41,089 nucleotides of DNA from contig NZ_VCJS01000111.1 of assembly GCF_005893125.1 (NCBI RefSeq), positions 1-41,089 on the forward strand, in the 5' to 3' direction. Within the stretch, counting starts at the first letter, position 1; each line of letters starts with the position of its first letter. Shown here piece by piece: positions 1 through 8,782 of this stretch. The stretch is from Nonomuraea basaltis (GTDB lineage: Bacteria > Actinomycetota > Actinomycetes > Streptosporangiales > Streptosporangiaceae). The notes below the pieces were generated by a model. It was not told the origin of the DNA. It worked only from the letters and a program-made list of their open reading frames with translations, and searched no databases. Made by a program: the position numbers and the translations under genes.

Positions 1-599
1 CCCGCCACCAGCACCAGCAGCCACCGCTTGGGCGCCCCCGACACCAGCAGCGCTCCGGCCACCATGGCCGCGAACACCAGCATCGTGCCCAGGTCCGGCT
101 GCAGCGCGATCAGCCCGATCGGCACCGCGGCCAGCACCAGCGCCAGCAGCACCCCGCCGAACCCGGGCCGGCGCTGCCCGTCGCGCAGCTCGCCGAGCGG
201 CACCGCGAACGCCAGGGCGAGCGCCACCTTGGCGAACTCGGACGGCTGGAACTGCACCCCGGGAGCCAGCACGATCCACGAGTGCGCCCCGTTCACCCGG
301 ACCCCGAGCGGGCTCAGCACGCCCGCCAGCGAGATCAGCGCCAGCACGTAGGCCAGCGGCACGTACGCCCGCAGGACCCGCAGGTCGCACCGGGACACGA
401 ACCACATCAGCACCAGCCCGAGCCCGACGCTCACCGCCTGCCGGACGAGCAGCGCGTAGTCGCCCTCCATCCGCGTGGCCGACCACACCAGCAGCAGGCC
501 GACCACGGACAGGGCGAGCGCGAGCAGCGTCAGCGTCCAGTCGGGGGCGGCCAGCGTCGGCGCCCACACGATCCGCCGCTTCCCGGTGACCGCGATCAT
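1..599 (-). CDS. rodA: RodA, SEDS peptidoglycan glycosyltransferase (partial, runs off the window start)
   Basis: Integral-membrane SEDS glycosyltransferase that polymerises lipid II in the elongasome, partnered with the class B PBP encoded just upstream. About 199 N-terminal residues are visible. They include several hydrophobic segments and two hallmark SEDS stretches, QPSEFAKVALA (about residue 118) and LQPDLGTMLVF (about 167). The ATG at 599-597 overlaps the TGA of the upstream PBP gene in an ATGA, so the two are translationally coupled. RodA is favoured over FtsW because of its place in an mre operon. The C-terminal half lies outside the window. Confidence 0.93.
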   Translation of the reverse strand, partial: MIAVTGKRRIVWAPTLAAPDWTLTLLALALSVVGLLLVWSATRMEGDYALLVRQAVSVGLGLVLMWFVSRCDLRVLRAYVPLAYVLALISLAGVLSPLGVRVNGAHSWIVLAPGVQFQPSEFAKVALALAFAVPLGELRDGQRRPGFGGVLLALVLAAVPIGLIALQPDLGTMLVFAAMVAGALLVSGAPKRWLLVLVA

Positions 600-2527
600 C
601 GCCGCTCCTGTGTTGGATGGTCGCGCTCACTTGGCCCTCGCTGGTCACGCAAGCTACCGCTCTCGGGCCCGAACGTTCGCCGCTCCGTCAGTCCCAAGAT
701 GCCCTCCCAGATGTCGCGGGCCGCCGGCGCCGCGCCCTCGCCCCCGCGGCCGCCCTCCGACAGGACGACGACCACGGTGTAGGCCGGATCCGGCGCGAAC
801 GACGCGAACCACGAGGTGTCCCGCCGCCCGAACGACTCCGCCGTCCCCGTCTTCCCGGCCACCGCGATCTTGCCGAACGGGAACCCGTCGAACGCCTCCT
901 CCGCCGTGCCCTTCCTCGGCACCTGGCTCAGCGCGGCCCTCATGAACCGCAGCGTCTCGGCCGAGGCGGGCAGCTTCCCGGCCACGGGCGGCGTGATGGT
1001 CCTGACCGTGGTGCCGTCAGGACGGACGATCTTCTGGCCGACGCGCGGGCTGTGCAGCGTCCCGCCGTTGGCGACGGCCGCGTACGCCCGGGCCAGCTGC
1101 AGCGGCGTGACCAGCACGCCGCCCTGCCCGATGGAGAAGTTGGCCGCGTCGCCGCCCCGCCACACGCCGCCGCCGCGGCAGTTCTCCTTCGCGATCGCGG
1201 TCAGGTACGCCGCCCGGCCCTGGTCGGCCAGCTCGGGGTAGCCCTTGACGGCCCGGCGGCAGCTCTCCTTGCGCGTCGCCTGCCAGTACGCCTTCTTCGA
1301 CGCCGCGTCGGGCACCGCCCCGGCCGCCTCCCCCGGCAGGTCCACCCCGGTCGGCTTGCCGAAGCCGAACCTGCGGGCGGTCTCCTGCATGGCCTCGGAC
1401 CCGCGCTCCCATAGCTGGTCGGCCAGCCGGTAGAAGATCGTGTCGCACGACTTCACCAGCGCCCCGTGCATGGTCATCAGGCCGAGGTCGGCGCTGGCGA
1501 AGTTCCTGAACACCCGGTTGCCCACCGTGTAGCCGCTCGGGCAGTCGTAGAGGGCGCCGAGCCCGTACCCGGCCTGCGCGGCGGCCGCCACCGAGGCGAC
1601 CTTCCACGTCGAGCCGGGCGCCCACTCGCCCTGCACGGACTGCGACAGCAGCGGCAGCCGCTTGTACTCGCGGGCCGTCACACCGTCGGTCCACACGGCC
1701 GGGTCGTAGGCGGGCAGCCCGGCCAGCGCGACCACGCGGCCGGTCTTCGACTCCATCACCACGGCCGCGCCGGACGAGCCGCCGCTGCCCTCCAGCGCCC
1801 GGTCGAGCGCCTGCTCGGCGATCGTCTGGATGCGGGAGTCGATGCTGGTCACGAGCGTGTCGCCGGGGACGGGCGGGTCCTGGCGGAGCGTCCTGGTGAC
1901 CTGGCCGGTGTTGTCCACGGCCACGTCCTTGCGCCCCGGCCGGCCGGCCAGCTCCCCGTCGTACACGCCTTCGAGGCCGTCGCGGCCCTTGGCGCCCTGG
2001 ACGTACCCGAGCGTGTGCGCCGCCGCCGCGCCGAACGGGTAGACCCGCACCGGCCGCAGCTCCGTGCGGACGCCGGGGAAGTCCTGCTGGCGCTCGCTGA
2101 TCTGCAGCGCCACCGGCACGGTGACGCCCTCGGCGACGGGGATCGGCTCGTACGGCGACCCCTGCCAGCACGGCTGCGGCACTTGCGGCCCGCACAGCCG
2201 GACCTTCTCCGCGATCTGCTTGTACGGCTGCCGCAGCACCTTACCCAGCCGTTCGAGAACCGCCCGCCCGCCGTCGGGCTGGTGGGCGAGCGCCACCGCG
2301 TCCACGGTGACCACCGGCCTGGTCCGGTTCGTCACCAGGGGACGCCCGGCCACGTCGACGATCTGCCCCCGGACGGGCGGCACCGGCACGGTCCTGATCC
2401 GCACGTCCGCCGCCGCCTGCACGTACTGCGCCCCGCTGACCACTTGCAGGAACCACAGCCGCCCCATCAGCGTGACCACCATCGCCGCGACGACCAGCCG
2501 CAGCACGAACAACCTGGCCCTAGACAC
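596..2527 (-). CDS. mrdA: Class B penicillin-binding protein 2 (peptidoglycan transpeptidase of the elongasome)
   Basis: Membrane-anchored D,D-transpeptidase of 643 residues that crosslinks side-wall peptidoglycan together with RodA. One N-terminal membrane segment (about residues 7-30) is followed by the PBP dimerisation domain (about 45-220) and the transpeptidase domain (about 250-620). The catalytic motifs are S306-T-W-K309, S360-C-D362 and K559-T-G-T562. The second motif is SCD instead of the common SxN, a variant I believe is usual in actinobacterial PBP2 proteins. About 25 hydrophilic residues follow the domain at the C-terminus. The gene overlaps mreD by 8 bp and rodA by 4 bp, so it belongs to the mre operon. 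Confidence 0.93.
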   Translation of the reverse strand: MSRARLFVLRLVVAAMVVTLMGRLWFLQVVSGAQYVQAAADVRIRTVPVPPVRGQIVDVAGRPLVTNRTRPVVTVDAVALAHQPDGGRAVLERLGKVLRQPYKQIAEKVRLCGPQVPQPCWQGSPYEPIPVAEGVTVPVALQISERQQDFPGVRTELRPVRVYPFGAAAAHTLGYVQGAKGRDGLEGVYDGELAGRPGRKDVAVDNTGQVTRTLRQDPPVPGDTLVTSIDSRIQTIAEQALDRALEGSGGSSGAAVVMESKTGRVVALAGLPAYDPAVWTDGVTAREYKRLPLLSQSVQGEWAPGSTWKVASVAAAAQAGYGLGALYDCPSGYTVGNRVFRNFASADLGLMTMHGALVKSCDTIFYRLADQLWERGSEAMQETARRFGFGKPTGVDLPGEAAGAVPDAASKKAYWQATRKESCRRAVKGYPELADQGRAAYLTAIAKENCRGGGVWRGGDAANFSIGQGGVLVTPLQLARAYAAVANGGTLHSPRVGQKIVRPDGTTVRTITPPVAGKLPASAETLRFMRAALSQVPRKGTAEEAFDGFPFGKIAVAGKTGTAESFGRRDTSWFASFAPDPAYTVVVVLSEGGRGGEGAAPAARDIWEGILGLTERRTFGPESGSLRDQRGPSERDHPTQERR

Positions 2528-3032
2528 GACGCATCGCCACCCGGGGCTCCGCGGCGGCGGGGGACCGTCGCCGGCGCAGCAGCACGGGGCTCACCAGCGC
2601 CCCGAGCGCCACCGTCCACGCCAGCGTCCACGGCGCCTCCGCGACCACCGACCTCCATGGCTCGTCGCCCAGCGCCACCGCCGCGCCCGCCTGCAGCACG
2701 ACGCCCAGGGCGGCGCTCGCCGCGCCGACGAGCGGCGGACGGCCCTCCCGCCGGCGCCCCTCGGGCAGCGGCCTGCCCTGCTGCCACCGGCCGGCCAGCA
2801 GCCCGGTCACGGCCAGCACCAGCGCCGTACGCCCCATCGTGCCGTCGGCGGGCGGCGTCACGTCGGCGGCCAGCCCGCCGGCGAGCCCGGCCACGCATCC
2901 CCAGACCGGCCCTCTGGACATCGCCAGCCACACCACGGCCAGCGTCACCAGTTCGGGCCCGCCCCACGGCGACCTGCCGACCAGCAGCACCTGCAGCAGC
3001 GGCGCCGTGAGCAGCAACAGCACCAGTCCCAT
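2520..3032 (-). CDS. mreD: MreD, rod-shape-determining membrane protein
   Basis: Small polytopic membrane protein of 170 residues with about five hydrophobic segments, and the third gene of the mre operon. MreD is thought to connect MreC to the rest of the elongasome. Sequence conservation in this family is weak, so the call rests mainly on size, membrane topology and position between mreC and the PBP2 gene. The start codon lies 3 bp downstream of the mreC stop, and its end overlaps the PBP2 start by 8 bp. The C-terminus is unusually Arg-rich. Confidence 0.85.
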   Translation of the reverse strand: MGLVLLLLTAPLLQVLLVGRSPWGGPELVTLAVVWLAMSRGPVWGCVAGLAGGLAADVTPPADGTMGRTALVLAVTGLLAGRWQQGRPLPEGRRREGRPPLVGAASAALGVVLQAGAAVALGDEPWRSVVAEAPWTLAWTVALGALVSPVLLRRRRSPAAAEPRVAMRRV

Positions 3033-3035
3033 GGC

Positions 3036-3794
3036 TCACCTCCCAGGCGCGGGCACGATCACCGCGACCAGGTCGAGGGCCGACAGCCGGGCGGCGGGCC
3101 GCACCAGCGCCGTGCGCGTGGCCGCGCCCGGCACGCTCTCGATCGCCGCCACCGTGCCGATGGGCAGCCCCGCCACGTACGGCCGCCCGCCGGCCGAGCC
3201 GAGCGTCACCACCTGGTCGCCGACCTTGAGCGGCGCGTTCGGGTCGAACAGGCTCAGCCGCAGCCTGCTCTCGCCCGCCAGCCCGGTCACCACGCCCAGC
3301 TCGCCGGAGCCCGCCATGCGCGCGCCCACCGAGGAGCCGGGATCGGTGATCAGCGACACGGACGCGGTGGCCGGGCCCGCCCAGGTGACCTTGCCCACGA
3401 GCCCGTCGGCGTTGAGCACCGTCACGTCCCGCACGATGCCCGCCGCCGCGCCGGCGTCGATGGTGACCTTCTGGCCCTGCCCGAACCCGACCACGTGCGC
3501 GGCCACGCCCCGCAGCCGCGCCGCCGCCTGGCTCTTCGTCCCGGCCGCCCCCAGATCGGACCGCAGCCGGGCGTTCTCCTGCTCGATCGCCCGCAGCCGG
3601 GCGTTCTCCTGCTCCAGTGCCCGCAGCCGTGCCTCGCCGCCGACCGACCGGGTGACCGTGCCGATCGCGCTCTCGACGGTGCCGTACACGGTGGAGCCCG
3701 CCGCCCGCAGGGGTTCCAGCGGCATGAGCGTACGGTCCACCACGACGATCAGGACACCGGCGACGAGCACGAGCAGGACGAGCGTCCGCTTCAC
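3036..3794 (-). CDS. mreC: MreC, rod-shape-determining protein
   Basis: Extracytoplasmic elongasome scaffold of 252 residues that binds PBP2. It has a single N-terminal membrane anchor (about residues 3-20), a coiled coil rich in LEQENARLR-type heptads (about 50-85), then the beta-domain typical of MreC (about 95-248) with segments such as GLVGKVTW and VGDQVVTLG. The GTG start at 3794 overlaps the mreB stop as GTGA, giving translational coupling; the reading frame stays open further upstream but there it lies antisense-free over mreB in another frame, so the GTG start is preferred. A 30-bp tandem duplication lengthens the coiled coil (see the repeat feature). Confidence 0.93.
   Translation of the reverse strand: MKRTLVLLVLVAGVLIVVVDRTLMPLEPLRAAGSTVYGTVESAIGTVTRSVGGEARLRALEQENARLRAIEQENARLRSDLGAAGTKSQAAARLRGVAAHVVGFGQGQKVTIDAGAAAGIVRDVTVLNADGLVGKVTWAGPATASVSLITDPGSSVGARMAGSGELGVVTGLAGESRLRLSLFDPNAPLKVGDQVVTLGSAGGRPYVAGLPIGTVAAIESVPGAATRTALVRPAARLSALDLVAVIVPAPGR
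3561..3630 (-). repeat. 30-bp tandem duplication within the mreC coiled coil
   Basis: Two adjacent 30-bp units (3561-3590 and 3591-3620, 27 of 30 bases identical) followed by a partial third copy up to about 3629. Each unit encodes the ten residues R-A-(L/I)-E-Q-E-N-A-R-L. The reading frame is preserved, so the effect is to lengthen the helix by ten residues. Confidence 0.9.
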
Positions 3795-5014
3795 CGCCGG
3801 GACCAATCGGGCAGCAGGACGTCCCGCATCGCCTGGAAGCGCTCGACGCAGCGGCCCGCGCCCAGCGCCACCGAGTACAGCGGCTTGTCCACGACCCTGA
3901 TCGGCATGCCGGTGGCCTGGCCCATCCGCTCGGCCAGGCCGCGCAGCAGCGCCCCGCCGCCGGTCAGCACGATGCCGTTGTCCAGCAGGTCGCCGGCCAG
4001 CTCGGCCGGGCACTGGTCGAGCGTCGTCTGCACGGAGTCGATGATGGTCTGCACCTGGTCCTCGATGGCCTCGCTGATCTCCTCCGACGTCACCATCGCC
4101 GTCTTCGGCAGGCCACTGACCAGGTCGCGGCCGCGCACCGGGGCGCTGGCGTCCGGAGCGATCGGCCCCGGCGCGGCGCTCGGCGGCGTGGCGTCCTGCT
4201 TGGGCCTGGACCGGAACGGGTTCCACCGGTGCGGCTGCGGCGGCTCGGGCTCCTCTTCCTCCACCACGATGGGCGGCATGGAGTCACCCCCGTTGGGGGC
4301 GCCGACCCGGTGTTTGCCCCGGGGAGTGATCTCGGCGCCCTGGGCGGGCGCGGGCCGCACCATGCCCAGCTCGATCTTCAGCCGCTCGGCCGTACGGTCG
4401 CCGAGCAGCAGCGCGTGCTCCTTCTTGGCGTACGTGATGATCGCCTCGTCCAGCTCGTCACCGCCCACCCGCAGCGACTTGGCGACGACGACGCCGCTCA
4501 TGGAGACGATCGCGACCTCCGTGGTGCCGCCGCCGATGTCGACGACCATGTTGCCGGTGGCCTCGCCGACCTTCAGCCCGGCGCCGATCGCCGCGGCCAT
4601 CGCCTCCTCGATGATGTGCACCCGCCGCGCGCCCGCCTCGTAGGCGGCCTCCTTGACGGCCCGCTGCTCGATGGAGGTGGTGCCGCTCGGCACCGCCACC
4701 ACGATGCGGGGCTTGGCCAGGAACCTGCTGGGGTGCGCCCTCTGGATGAACATGCGTAACATGCGCTCCGCCGCGTCCAGATCCGCGATCACGCCGTCCT
4801 TGAGCGGCCTGATCGTGGCGATGTGCGGAGGAGTGCGGCCCACCATGCGCTTGGCCGCCTTGCCGACGGCCACGACGGTGTTCTTGTGAAGGTTGATCGC
4901 GATGACGGAGGGCTCGTTCAGCACGATGCCCTTCCTGCGGACGTAGACGAGTGTGTTGGCGGTGCCGAGGTCGACTGCTATGTCATGACCGAGAAGACCC
5001 AATGCGAATGCCAT
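3791..5014 (-). CDS. mreB: MreB, actin-like rod-shape protein with a long Pro/Glu-rich insertion
   Basis: Bacterial actin that organises side-wall or spore-wall synthesis at the inner face of the membrane. At 407 residues it is about 60 longer than the roughly 340-350 usual for MreB. Actin-fold phosphate motifs are present: DLGTANTLVYV (about 15-25), DIGGGTTEVAI (about 159-169) and TGGGALLRGL near the end. The extra length is one block, about residues 222-292, between KIELGM and VRGRDLVSGLPKT, which are adjacent apart from a short linker in standard MreB. The block is rich in Pro and Glu, with a VVEEEEPEPPQP stretch and a basic FRSRPK patch. The gene heads the operon mreB-mreC-mreD-mrdA-rodA, and 113 bp separate it from the gene upstream. 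Confidence 0.95.
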   Translation of the reverse strand: MAFALGLLGHDIAVDLGTANTLVYVRRKGIVLNEPSVIAINLHKNTVVAVGKAAKRMVGRTPPHIATIRPLKDGVIADLDAAERMLRMFIQRAHPSRFLAKPRIVVAVPSGTTSIEQRAVKEAAYEAGARRVHIIEEAMAAAIGAGLKVGEATGNMVVDIGGGTTEVAIVSMSGVVVAKSLRVGGDELDEAIITYAKKEHALLLGDRTAERLKIELGMVRPAPAQGAEITPRGKHRVGAPNGGDSMPPIVVEEEEPEPPQPHRWNPFRSRPKQDATPPSAAPGPIAPDASAPVRGRDLVSGLPKTAMVTSEEISEAIEDQVQTIIDSVQTTLDQCPAELAGDLLDNGIVLTGGGALLRGLAERMGQATGMPIRVVDKPLYSVALGAGRCVERFQAMRDVLLPDWSRR

Positions 5015-5127
5015 TGCCGCACAGCCTTTCGACCGGGAAGGGGCAGGGGGACACTGCCCGCTCTCGCGCTGCCCCCGGCGATCTCACCGCAAACGCAATA
5101 TGTCTGTAGCGTCGCCGTCGCCGCAGG

Positions 5128-5559
5128 TCAGCGGGCCGTTCGCCAGCTCTGCTCCTCCACCAGTTCCGTGCTGCGCCAGCCGTCGGGGGTGCGCCGCATC
5201 CGGTGGTGGTACCACCCGCCGCCGTGCAGGAAGCCCTCGGTGCCGGCCGCGACCATCTCCCTGGTCGGGGCGAGGGTGTCGGTGAAGGGGGCGCTCACCC
5301 GCGCCTCGCCGTCCTGGAAGTCGATCGCGGGGGCGCCGATGAGGTGCAGGCGGCCCGGCCAGTGCGCCAGCACCTCGGCCAGCCAGGCCTTGACCTCGTC
5401 CCGGGTGCCTTTGATGCCGCCCGCGGAGCTGTAGTCGATCACCGCGTCCGCGCTGAACACCTCGTCGAGCAGCTCCCACCGGCCGGAGTCGATGGCGAGG
5501 GTGTAGCGGGCCAGCAGGCCGGCGATCTCGAGGCGGTCGGCGATTTCCTGAGCGTCCAT
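5128..5559 (-). CDS. SnoaL-like / NTF2-fold protein
   Basis: A 143-residue cytosolic protein with the pattern of the SnoaL-like domain of the NTF2 superfamily. It has an N-terminal helix pair (AQEIADRLEIAGLLARYTLA), a DEVFSADAVIDY segment, a GTRDEVKAWL helix and a final beta-sheet with GGGWYHHRMRR. Members are isomerases, cyclases, dehydratases or polyketide-modifying enzymes, and the substrate cannot be read from the sequence. It starts at ATG 5559, 41 bp after the stop of the large membrane protein gene, and lies 113 bp upstream of mreB in the same direction. There is no obvious functional tie to the mre operon. Confidence 0.8.
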   Translation of the reverse strand: MDAQEIADRLEIAGLLARYTLAIDSGRWELLDEVFSADAVIDYSSAGGIKGTRDEVKAWLAEVLAHWPGRLHLIGAPAIDFQDGEARVSAPFTDTLAPTREMVAAGTEGFLHGGGWYHHRMRRTPDGWRSTELVEEQSWRTAR

Positions 5560-5600
5560 GCTGTGATCGTCGCGCTGATCGGGCTCGATGACCAGGGTGC

Positions 5601-8156
5601 TCAAACCGGCCTGCGCAGCAGCCCGGCGAGCCGTTCGTGGGGGACCCGTACCGTGAACGGCGCGCAGCCGGTGCAGAAGTAGCCGCGGCCGAACGCGAAC
5701 TCCACCGCGCCCGTCCCGAGGTTGACCAGCAGGCGGTCGTTGTCCACGGTCACGGTCCGCGGATCCTGGCCGGCCGGCATGAACGGCCGCAGCGCTTCGG
5801 CCAGCCGCCGCCGGCCCGCCGGGGTGAGCGCGGCAGGGGCGAAGATGTCGTACACGGTGAGCGACCGGCCCGCGGCAACGTCGTAGTTGAGCGCGCGCCG
5901 GTGCTCGCCCGCCATCAGGTAGCGGACGGAGATCACCTGGGCGTCGTTGCGCACCACGAGGTGTGTGCCCGTCACGGCGCCGGTGGCCACCGGGTTCGCG
6001 CGCAGGCCCCGCAACGCGTCCTCGACGCGCTCCCTGACCGGCGCGAACAGCGCCGCGTTCAGCCGCTGCACGTCCTCGCCCGCGGCCCGCGGGTAGGAGA
6101 CGTCGATCGTCAGCCGCGGCCGCTGCTCCCTCCAGGCGGCCGAGCCGATCACGACCTGCTGCGGCGCCGGGGGTGGTTGCCGGACGGCCGGGGCCGCCGT
6201 CACCACGACGAGCAGCACGGCCGCGTACAGGAGCGGTTTCCGGCGGATCGGCACCGCCAGCCCCGCCGCCGCGAACGGCCCGGCGACGAAGCCCATCTGC
6301 AGCCCGGCCATCGGATCGAACGGCTCCCGCACCAGGGCCGCCAGCCCGCCGGCCACCACCGACAGCCCCCATACGGCCGGCCACGACGACAGCCGGCGCT
6401 CCTGCCCGTTCAGCCTGCCGAATCCCAGGTAGACCAGCCCGGCCAGCAGCACGACGTACAGGCCGCCGGCCAGGTTCTCCATCGGCGTCTGCCGGACGGA
6501 CAGGGCGGGCACGGCGAGCAGACCCTCGCCGTCGCGGACCTGGTCGACCCCGAACCCGTGCAACGCGCCCGCCACCACGGCCGTCACCAGCGCGCCCCCG
6601 GCCACCCGGGCCGCGATCACGCCGCGCTCCCGCCTGCTCGGCAGGTGCGGCCGCACCTGCTCCTTCCAGGCCCGGTACCGCTCGCCCAGCTTCGCCCAGC
6701 TCTCCTCGCCCTCCAGCTCCACGATGCGCACGAACCTGGATAAGCCCACCTGCGAGTGCACGATGAACAGCAGCGCCGCGAAGGCCGGCACGACGACCGC
6801 CGTGAAGACCGCCGCCTCCCGCGCCGGCGAGATCCCCAGCAGCCGCTCACCGGTCACCGCGCGGGCGATCACACCGCCCGCGTTCCACGCCAGCGCCGCC
6901 GCGAGCGCGAGCGCGCCCACCAGCAGCAGGTAGTCGGACGCCGGGAAGAGCCGCACGAGCTGCCCGCGCACCGTGACGTAGACCAGGACCGCCGACAGCA
7001 CCCCGAACGCCGCTGTCACCGCCCATAACCACACCACCGCGGTCCGCTCCAGCTCCGGATCGGGCGGGGCGAGGAAGGCGAGCGCCCGCAGCATCATGGG
7101 GGTCTGCTCGTCGTACGTCCGCCGCGTCAGCACGGGATACCTGGAGGTGGCGGCCACGCAGAAGTACGTCAGCGCGAGCGCCGCCCCCGCCACGAGCAGG
7201 CTCCACCGCCGATCGGACCGCACCGGATCCGGCGCCGCGGGCGGCCGCTCCTTGGCCGGGAGGACCAGCTGGAGCCCGGTGCCGGCCAGCGCGAGCAGCA
7301 GCGGAGGCAGCGCGATCTGCGCCGGCTCGGCGACCAGCGCCGCCCCGAGGTCGCGGACGTACTCGGCCGCCCAGGTCGCGCTCAGCGGATCGGCGAGCAG
7401 CAACTCCCGCATGCCGCGATCGATCGCGACGACGGCTGCGTACACGACGGGCGCCGAGCACAGCGCGATCCACGCCAGCACGAAGGTACGCCCCGGCCGC
7501 CCCTCCACCGGCAGCCGCCGCCGCAGCGCCCCCTCCAGATGGCTCGCCACGACGGCCGCCAGCACCACGGCCACCTGGTGGAAGTAGCCGAACGACAGCG
7601 GCAGCCAGGCCAGCAACGGCTCCCGCTCCCTGAGCAGCACGCTCCACAGCACCGCCCAGCCGATCACCAGGCAGGGCAGCACCCACCGGCGCGGCCGGAA
7701 CGACCGCTTCCCGGGCTCCGGGGGAGCGGCGGGCAGCGTACGCGTCACGGCCAGCGCCACCAGGACGGCGACCAGGGCCGTCGCCATCCCCCACGAGGCG
7801 GCGTGCGGCCCGTATTCGAAGAACGCCGCCCCCCACGCCTGAGCCCACGCCAGCACGGCGACCACTCCGGCCGGTCCGCCTGCCAGCCCCCAGCAGACGA
7901 CCAGCCCGACCGGCGACGCGCCGAACCCGGACCACCGGAAGACGACATACGCGCCGACCGTCAGCGTCACGGTGAATCCCACCAGGGTCGCCGCCGCCAT
8001 CACCACCGGCCCTTGACCCAGGCCGGGAAAGACCAGCGCTCCTACGAGCGGCCGGCCGAGCAGAAACCCGCCCACGGGCGGCAGGGCGCAGAGGCCGGAG
8101 ACGGCCAGCGCGGAGCCTGCGGCCACGAGCAGGAACGTACGTGTCGATTTCGCCAC
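5601..8156 (-). CDS. Large polytopic membrane protein with a C-terminal RsiV/PdaC-like (DUF3298-type) domain
   Basis: An 851-residue protein whose first roughly 640 residues contain a dozen or more hydrophobic segments, with a soluble Arg/Glu-rich loop at about 470-500. The last roughly 185 residues form a hydrophilic, presumably extracytoplasmic domain. This part has the layout of DUF3298/RsiV-like domains: LTIDVSYPRAAG, then SVRYLMAGEHRRALNYDV, then a DIFAP segment, ending in FTVRVPHERLAGLL. A cysteine pair (FCTGCAPF) sits close to the C-terminus. The start is the GTG at 8156, preceded by an AGAGGA ribosome-binding site. I do not recognise the membrane part. In known proteins, DUF3298 domains occur in lysozyme-binding anti-sigma factors and PdaC-type deacetylases. 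Confidence 0.75.
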   Translation of the reverse strand: MAKSTRTFLLVAAGSALAVSGLCALPPVGGFLLGRPLVGALVFPGLGQGPVVMAAATLVGFTVTLTVGAYVVFRWSGFGASPVGLVVCWGLAGGPAGVVAVLAWAQAWGAAFFEYGPHAASWGMATALVAVLVALAVTRTLPAAPPEPGKRSFRPRRWVLPCLVIGWAVLWSVLLREREPLLAWLPLSFGYFHQVAVVLAAVVASHLEGALRRRLPVEGRPGRTFVLAWIALCSAPVVYAAVVAIDRGMRELLLADPLSATWAAEYVRDLGAALVAEPAQIALPPLLLALAGTGLQLVLPAKERPPAAPDPVRSDRRWSLLVAGAALALTYFCVAATSRYPVLTRRTYDEQTPMMLRALAFLAPPDPELERTAVVWLWAVTAAFGVLSAVLVYVTVRGQLVRLFPASDYLLLVGALALAAALAWNAGGVIARAVTGERLLGISPAREAAVFTAVVVPAFAALLFIVHSQVGLSRFVRIVELEGEESWAKLGERYRAWKEQVRPHLPSRRERGVIAARVAGGALVTAVVAGALHGFGVDQVRDGEGLLAVPALSVRQTPMENLAGGLYVVLLAGLVYLGFGRLNGQERRLSSWPAVWGLSVVAGGLAALVREPFDPMAGLQMGFVAGPFAAAGLAVPIRRKPLLYAAVLLVVVTAAPAVRQPPPAPQQVVIGSAAWREQRPRLTIDVSYPRAAGEDVQRLNAALFAPVRERVEDALRGLRANPVATGAVTGTHLVVRNDAQVISVRYLMAGEHRRALNYDVAAGRSLTVYDIFAPAALTPAGRRRLAEALRPFMPAGQDPRTVTVDNDRLLVNLGTGAVEFAFGRGYFCTGCAPFTVRVPHERLAGLLRRPV

Positions 8157-8178
8157 GCCCCGTCCTCTGCCCCCACCG

Positions 8179-8203
8179 GGTCACGTCCCTCACGGTAGTG
8201 ACC
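8179..8203. promoter_or_regulatory. Inverted repeat GGTCAC-N13-GTGACC
   Basis: A perfect 6-bp inverted repeat (8179-8184 and 8198-8203) lies 23 bp upstream of the start of the large membrane protein gene and downstream of the 8230-8685 gene. Its position suits an operator for the membrane protein gene. No matching regulator is identified. Confidence 0.3.
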
Positions 8204-8229
8204 ATGAAGTGGCCGGCGGGTGAGCGATC

Positions 8230-8685
8230 TCACCTGTTGCCACCGGAAATCCCTGACCGGCGCGGGCGGCGGAGCAGCCGCGCCAGCCGGAACGCCGCAA
8301 GAACGCTCACCCCCAGGTGCCCCGAGACGAGGGCCACCTGGTAGACCCGCTGGCCCGCCGTGAGATCGGCCGCGTAGCCGCCGTCGAAGAACCCGGAGAC
8401 GAAGGCCAGCACCCCGGCGACGACCAGCAGTGCCGCGGCCGGGACGGCGACACCGCGGTGGCGGCGGGTCGCCCCGGTGACCAGCACGATCTGCGCGATC
8501 ATCATCGAAATCGGCGCGGACAGCCGCGCCTGCGGCCCGAGCGCGTCCAGGACCGTCGGGTTCAGCCCGGCGGACACCGATATGAACGCGCCGATGACGT
8601 CCATGGCGAGCAGCAGCCCGACCCCGGCGAACAGCGCCGTGCTGAGCGCCCGGCCGGCGGGAACGGCGGTGATGGGAATGGACAT
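8230..8685 (-). CDS. Small four-helix membrane protein of unknown function
   Basis: A 151-residue protein with about four hydrophobic segments (residues 12-38, 56-70, 80-103 and 113-133) and an Arg-rich C-terminus. The translation start is well supported: ATG 8685 is preceded by an AGAGGAGAAGG ribosome-binding site. It lies 73 bp upstream of the large membrane protein gene in the same direction and may be cotranscribed with it. I do not recognise a specific family; it resembles generic DUF-type small integral membrane proteins of actinomycetes. Confidence 0.75.
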   Translation of the reverse strand: MSIPITAVPAGRALSTALFAGVGLLLAMDVIGAFISVSAGLNPTVLDALGPQARLSAPISMMIAQIVLVTGATRRHRGVAVPAAALLVVAGVLAFVSGFFDGGYAADLTAGQRVYQVALVSGHLGVSVLAAFRLARLLRRPRRSGISGGNR

Positions 8686-8782
8686 GCCTTCTCCTCTGTG
8701 GAAGCTCGATGTGTGACTCGAGCATGGAAGGCGGGCAGCCGGGCGTCATGATCCACCGGTCCCCGTCCGGGTGGGACTTCTC

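Noticed and set aside
1441..1449. SCD in place of SxN in the second transpeptidase motif of the class B PBP
   Set aside because: As far as I recall it is common in actinobacterial PBP2-type proteins; all other catalytic motifs are intact.
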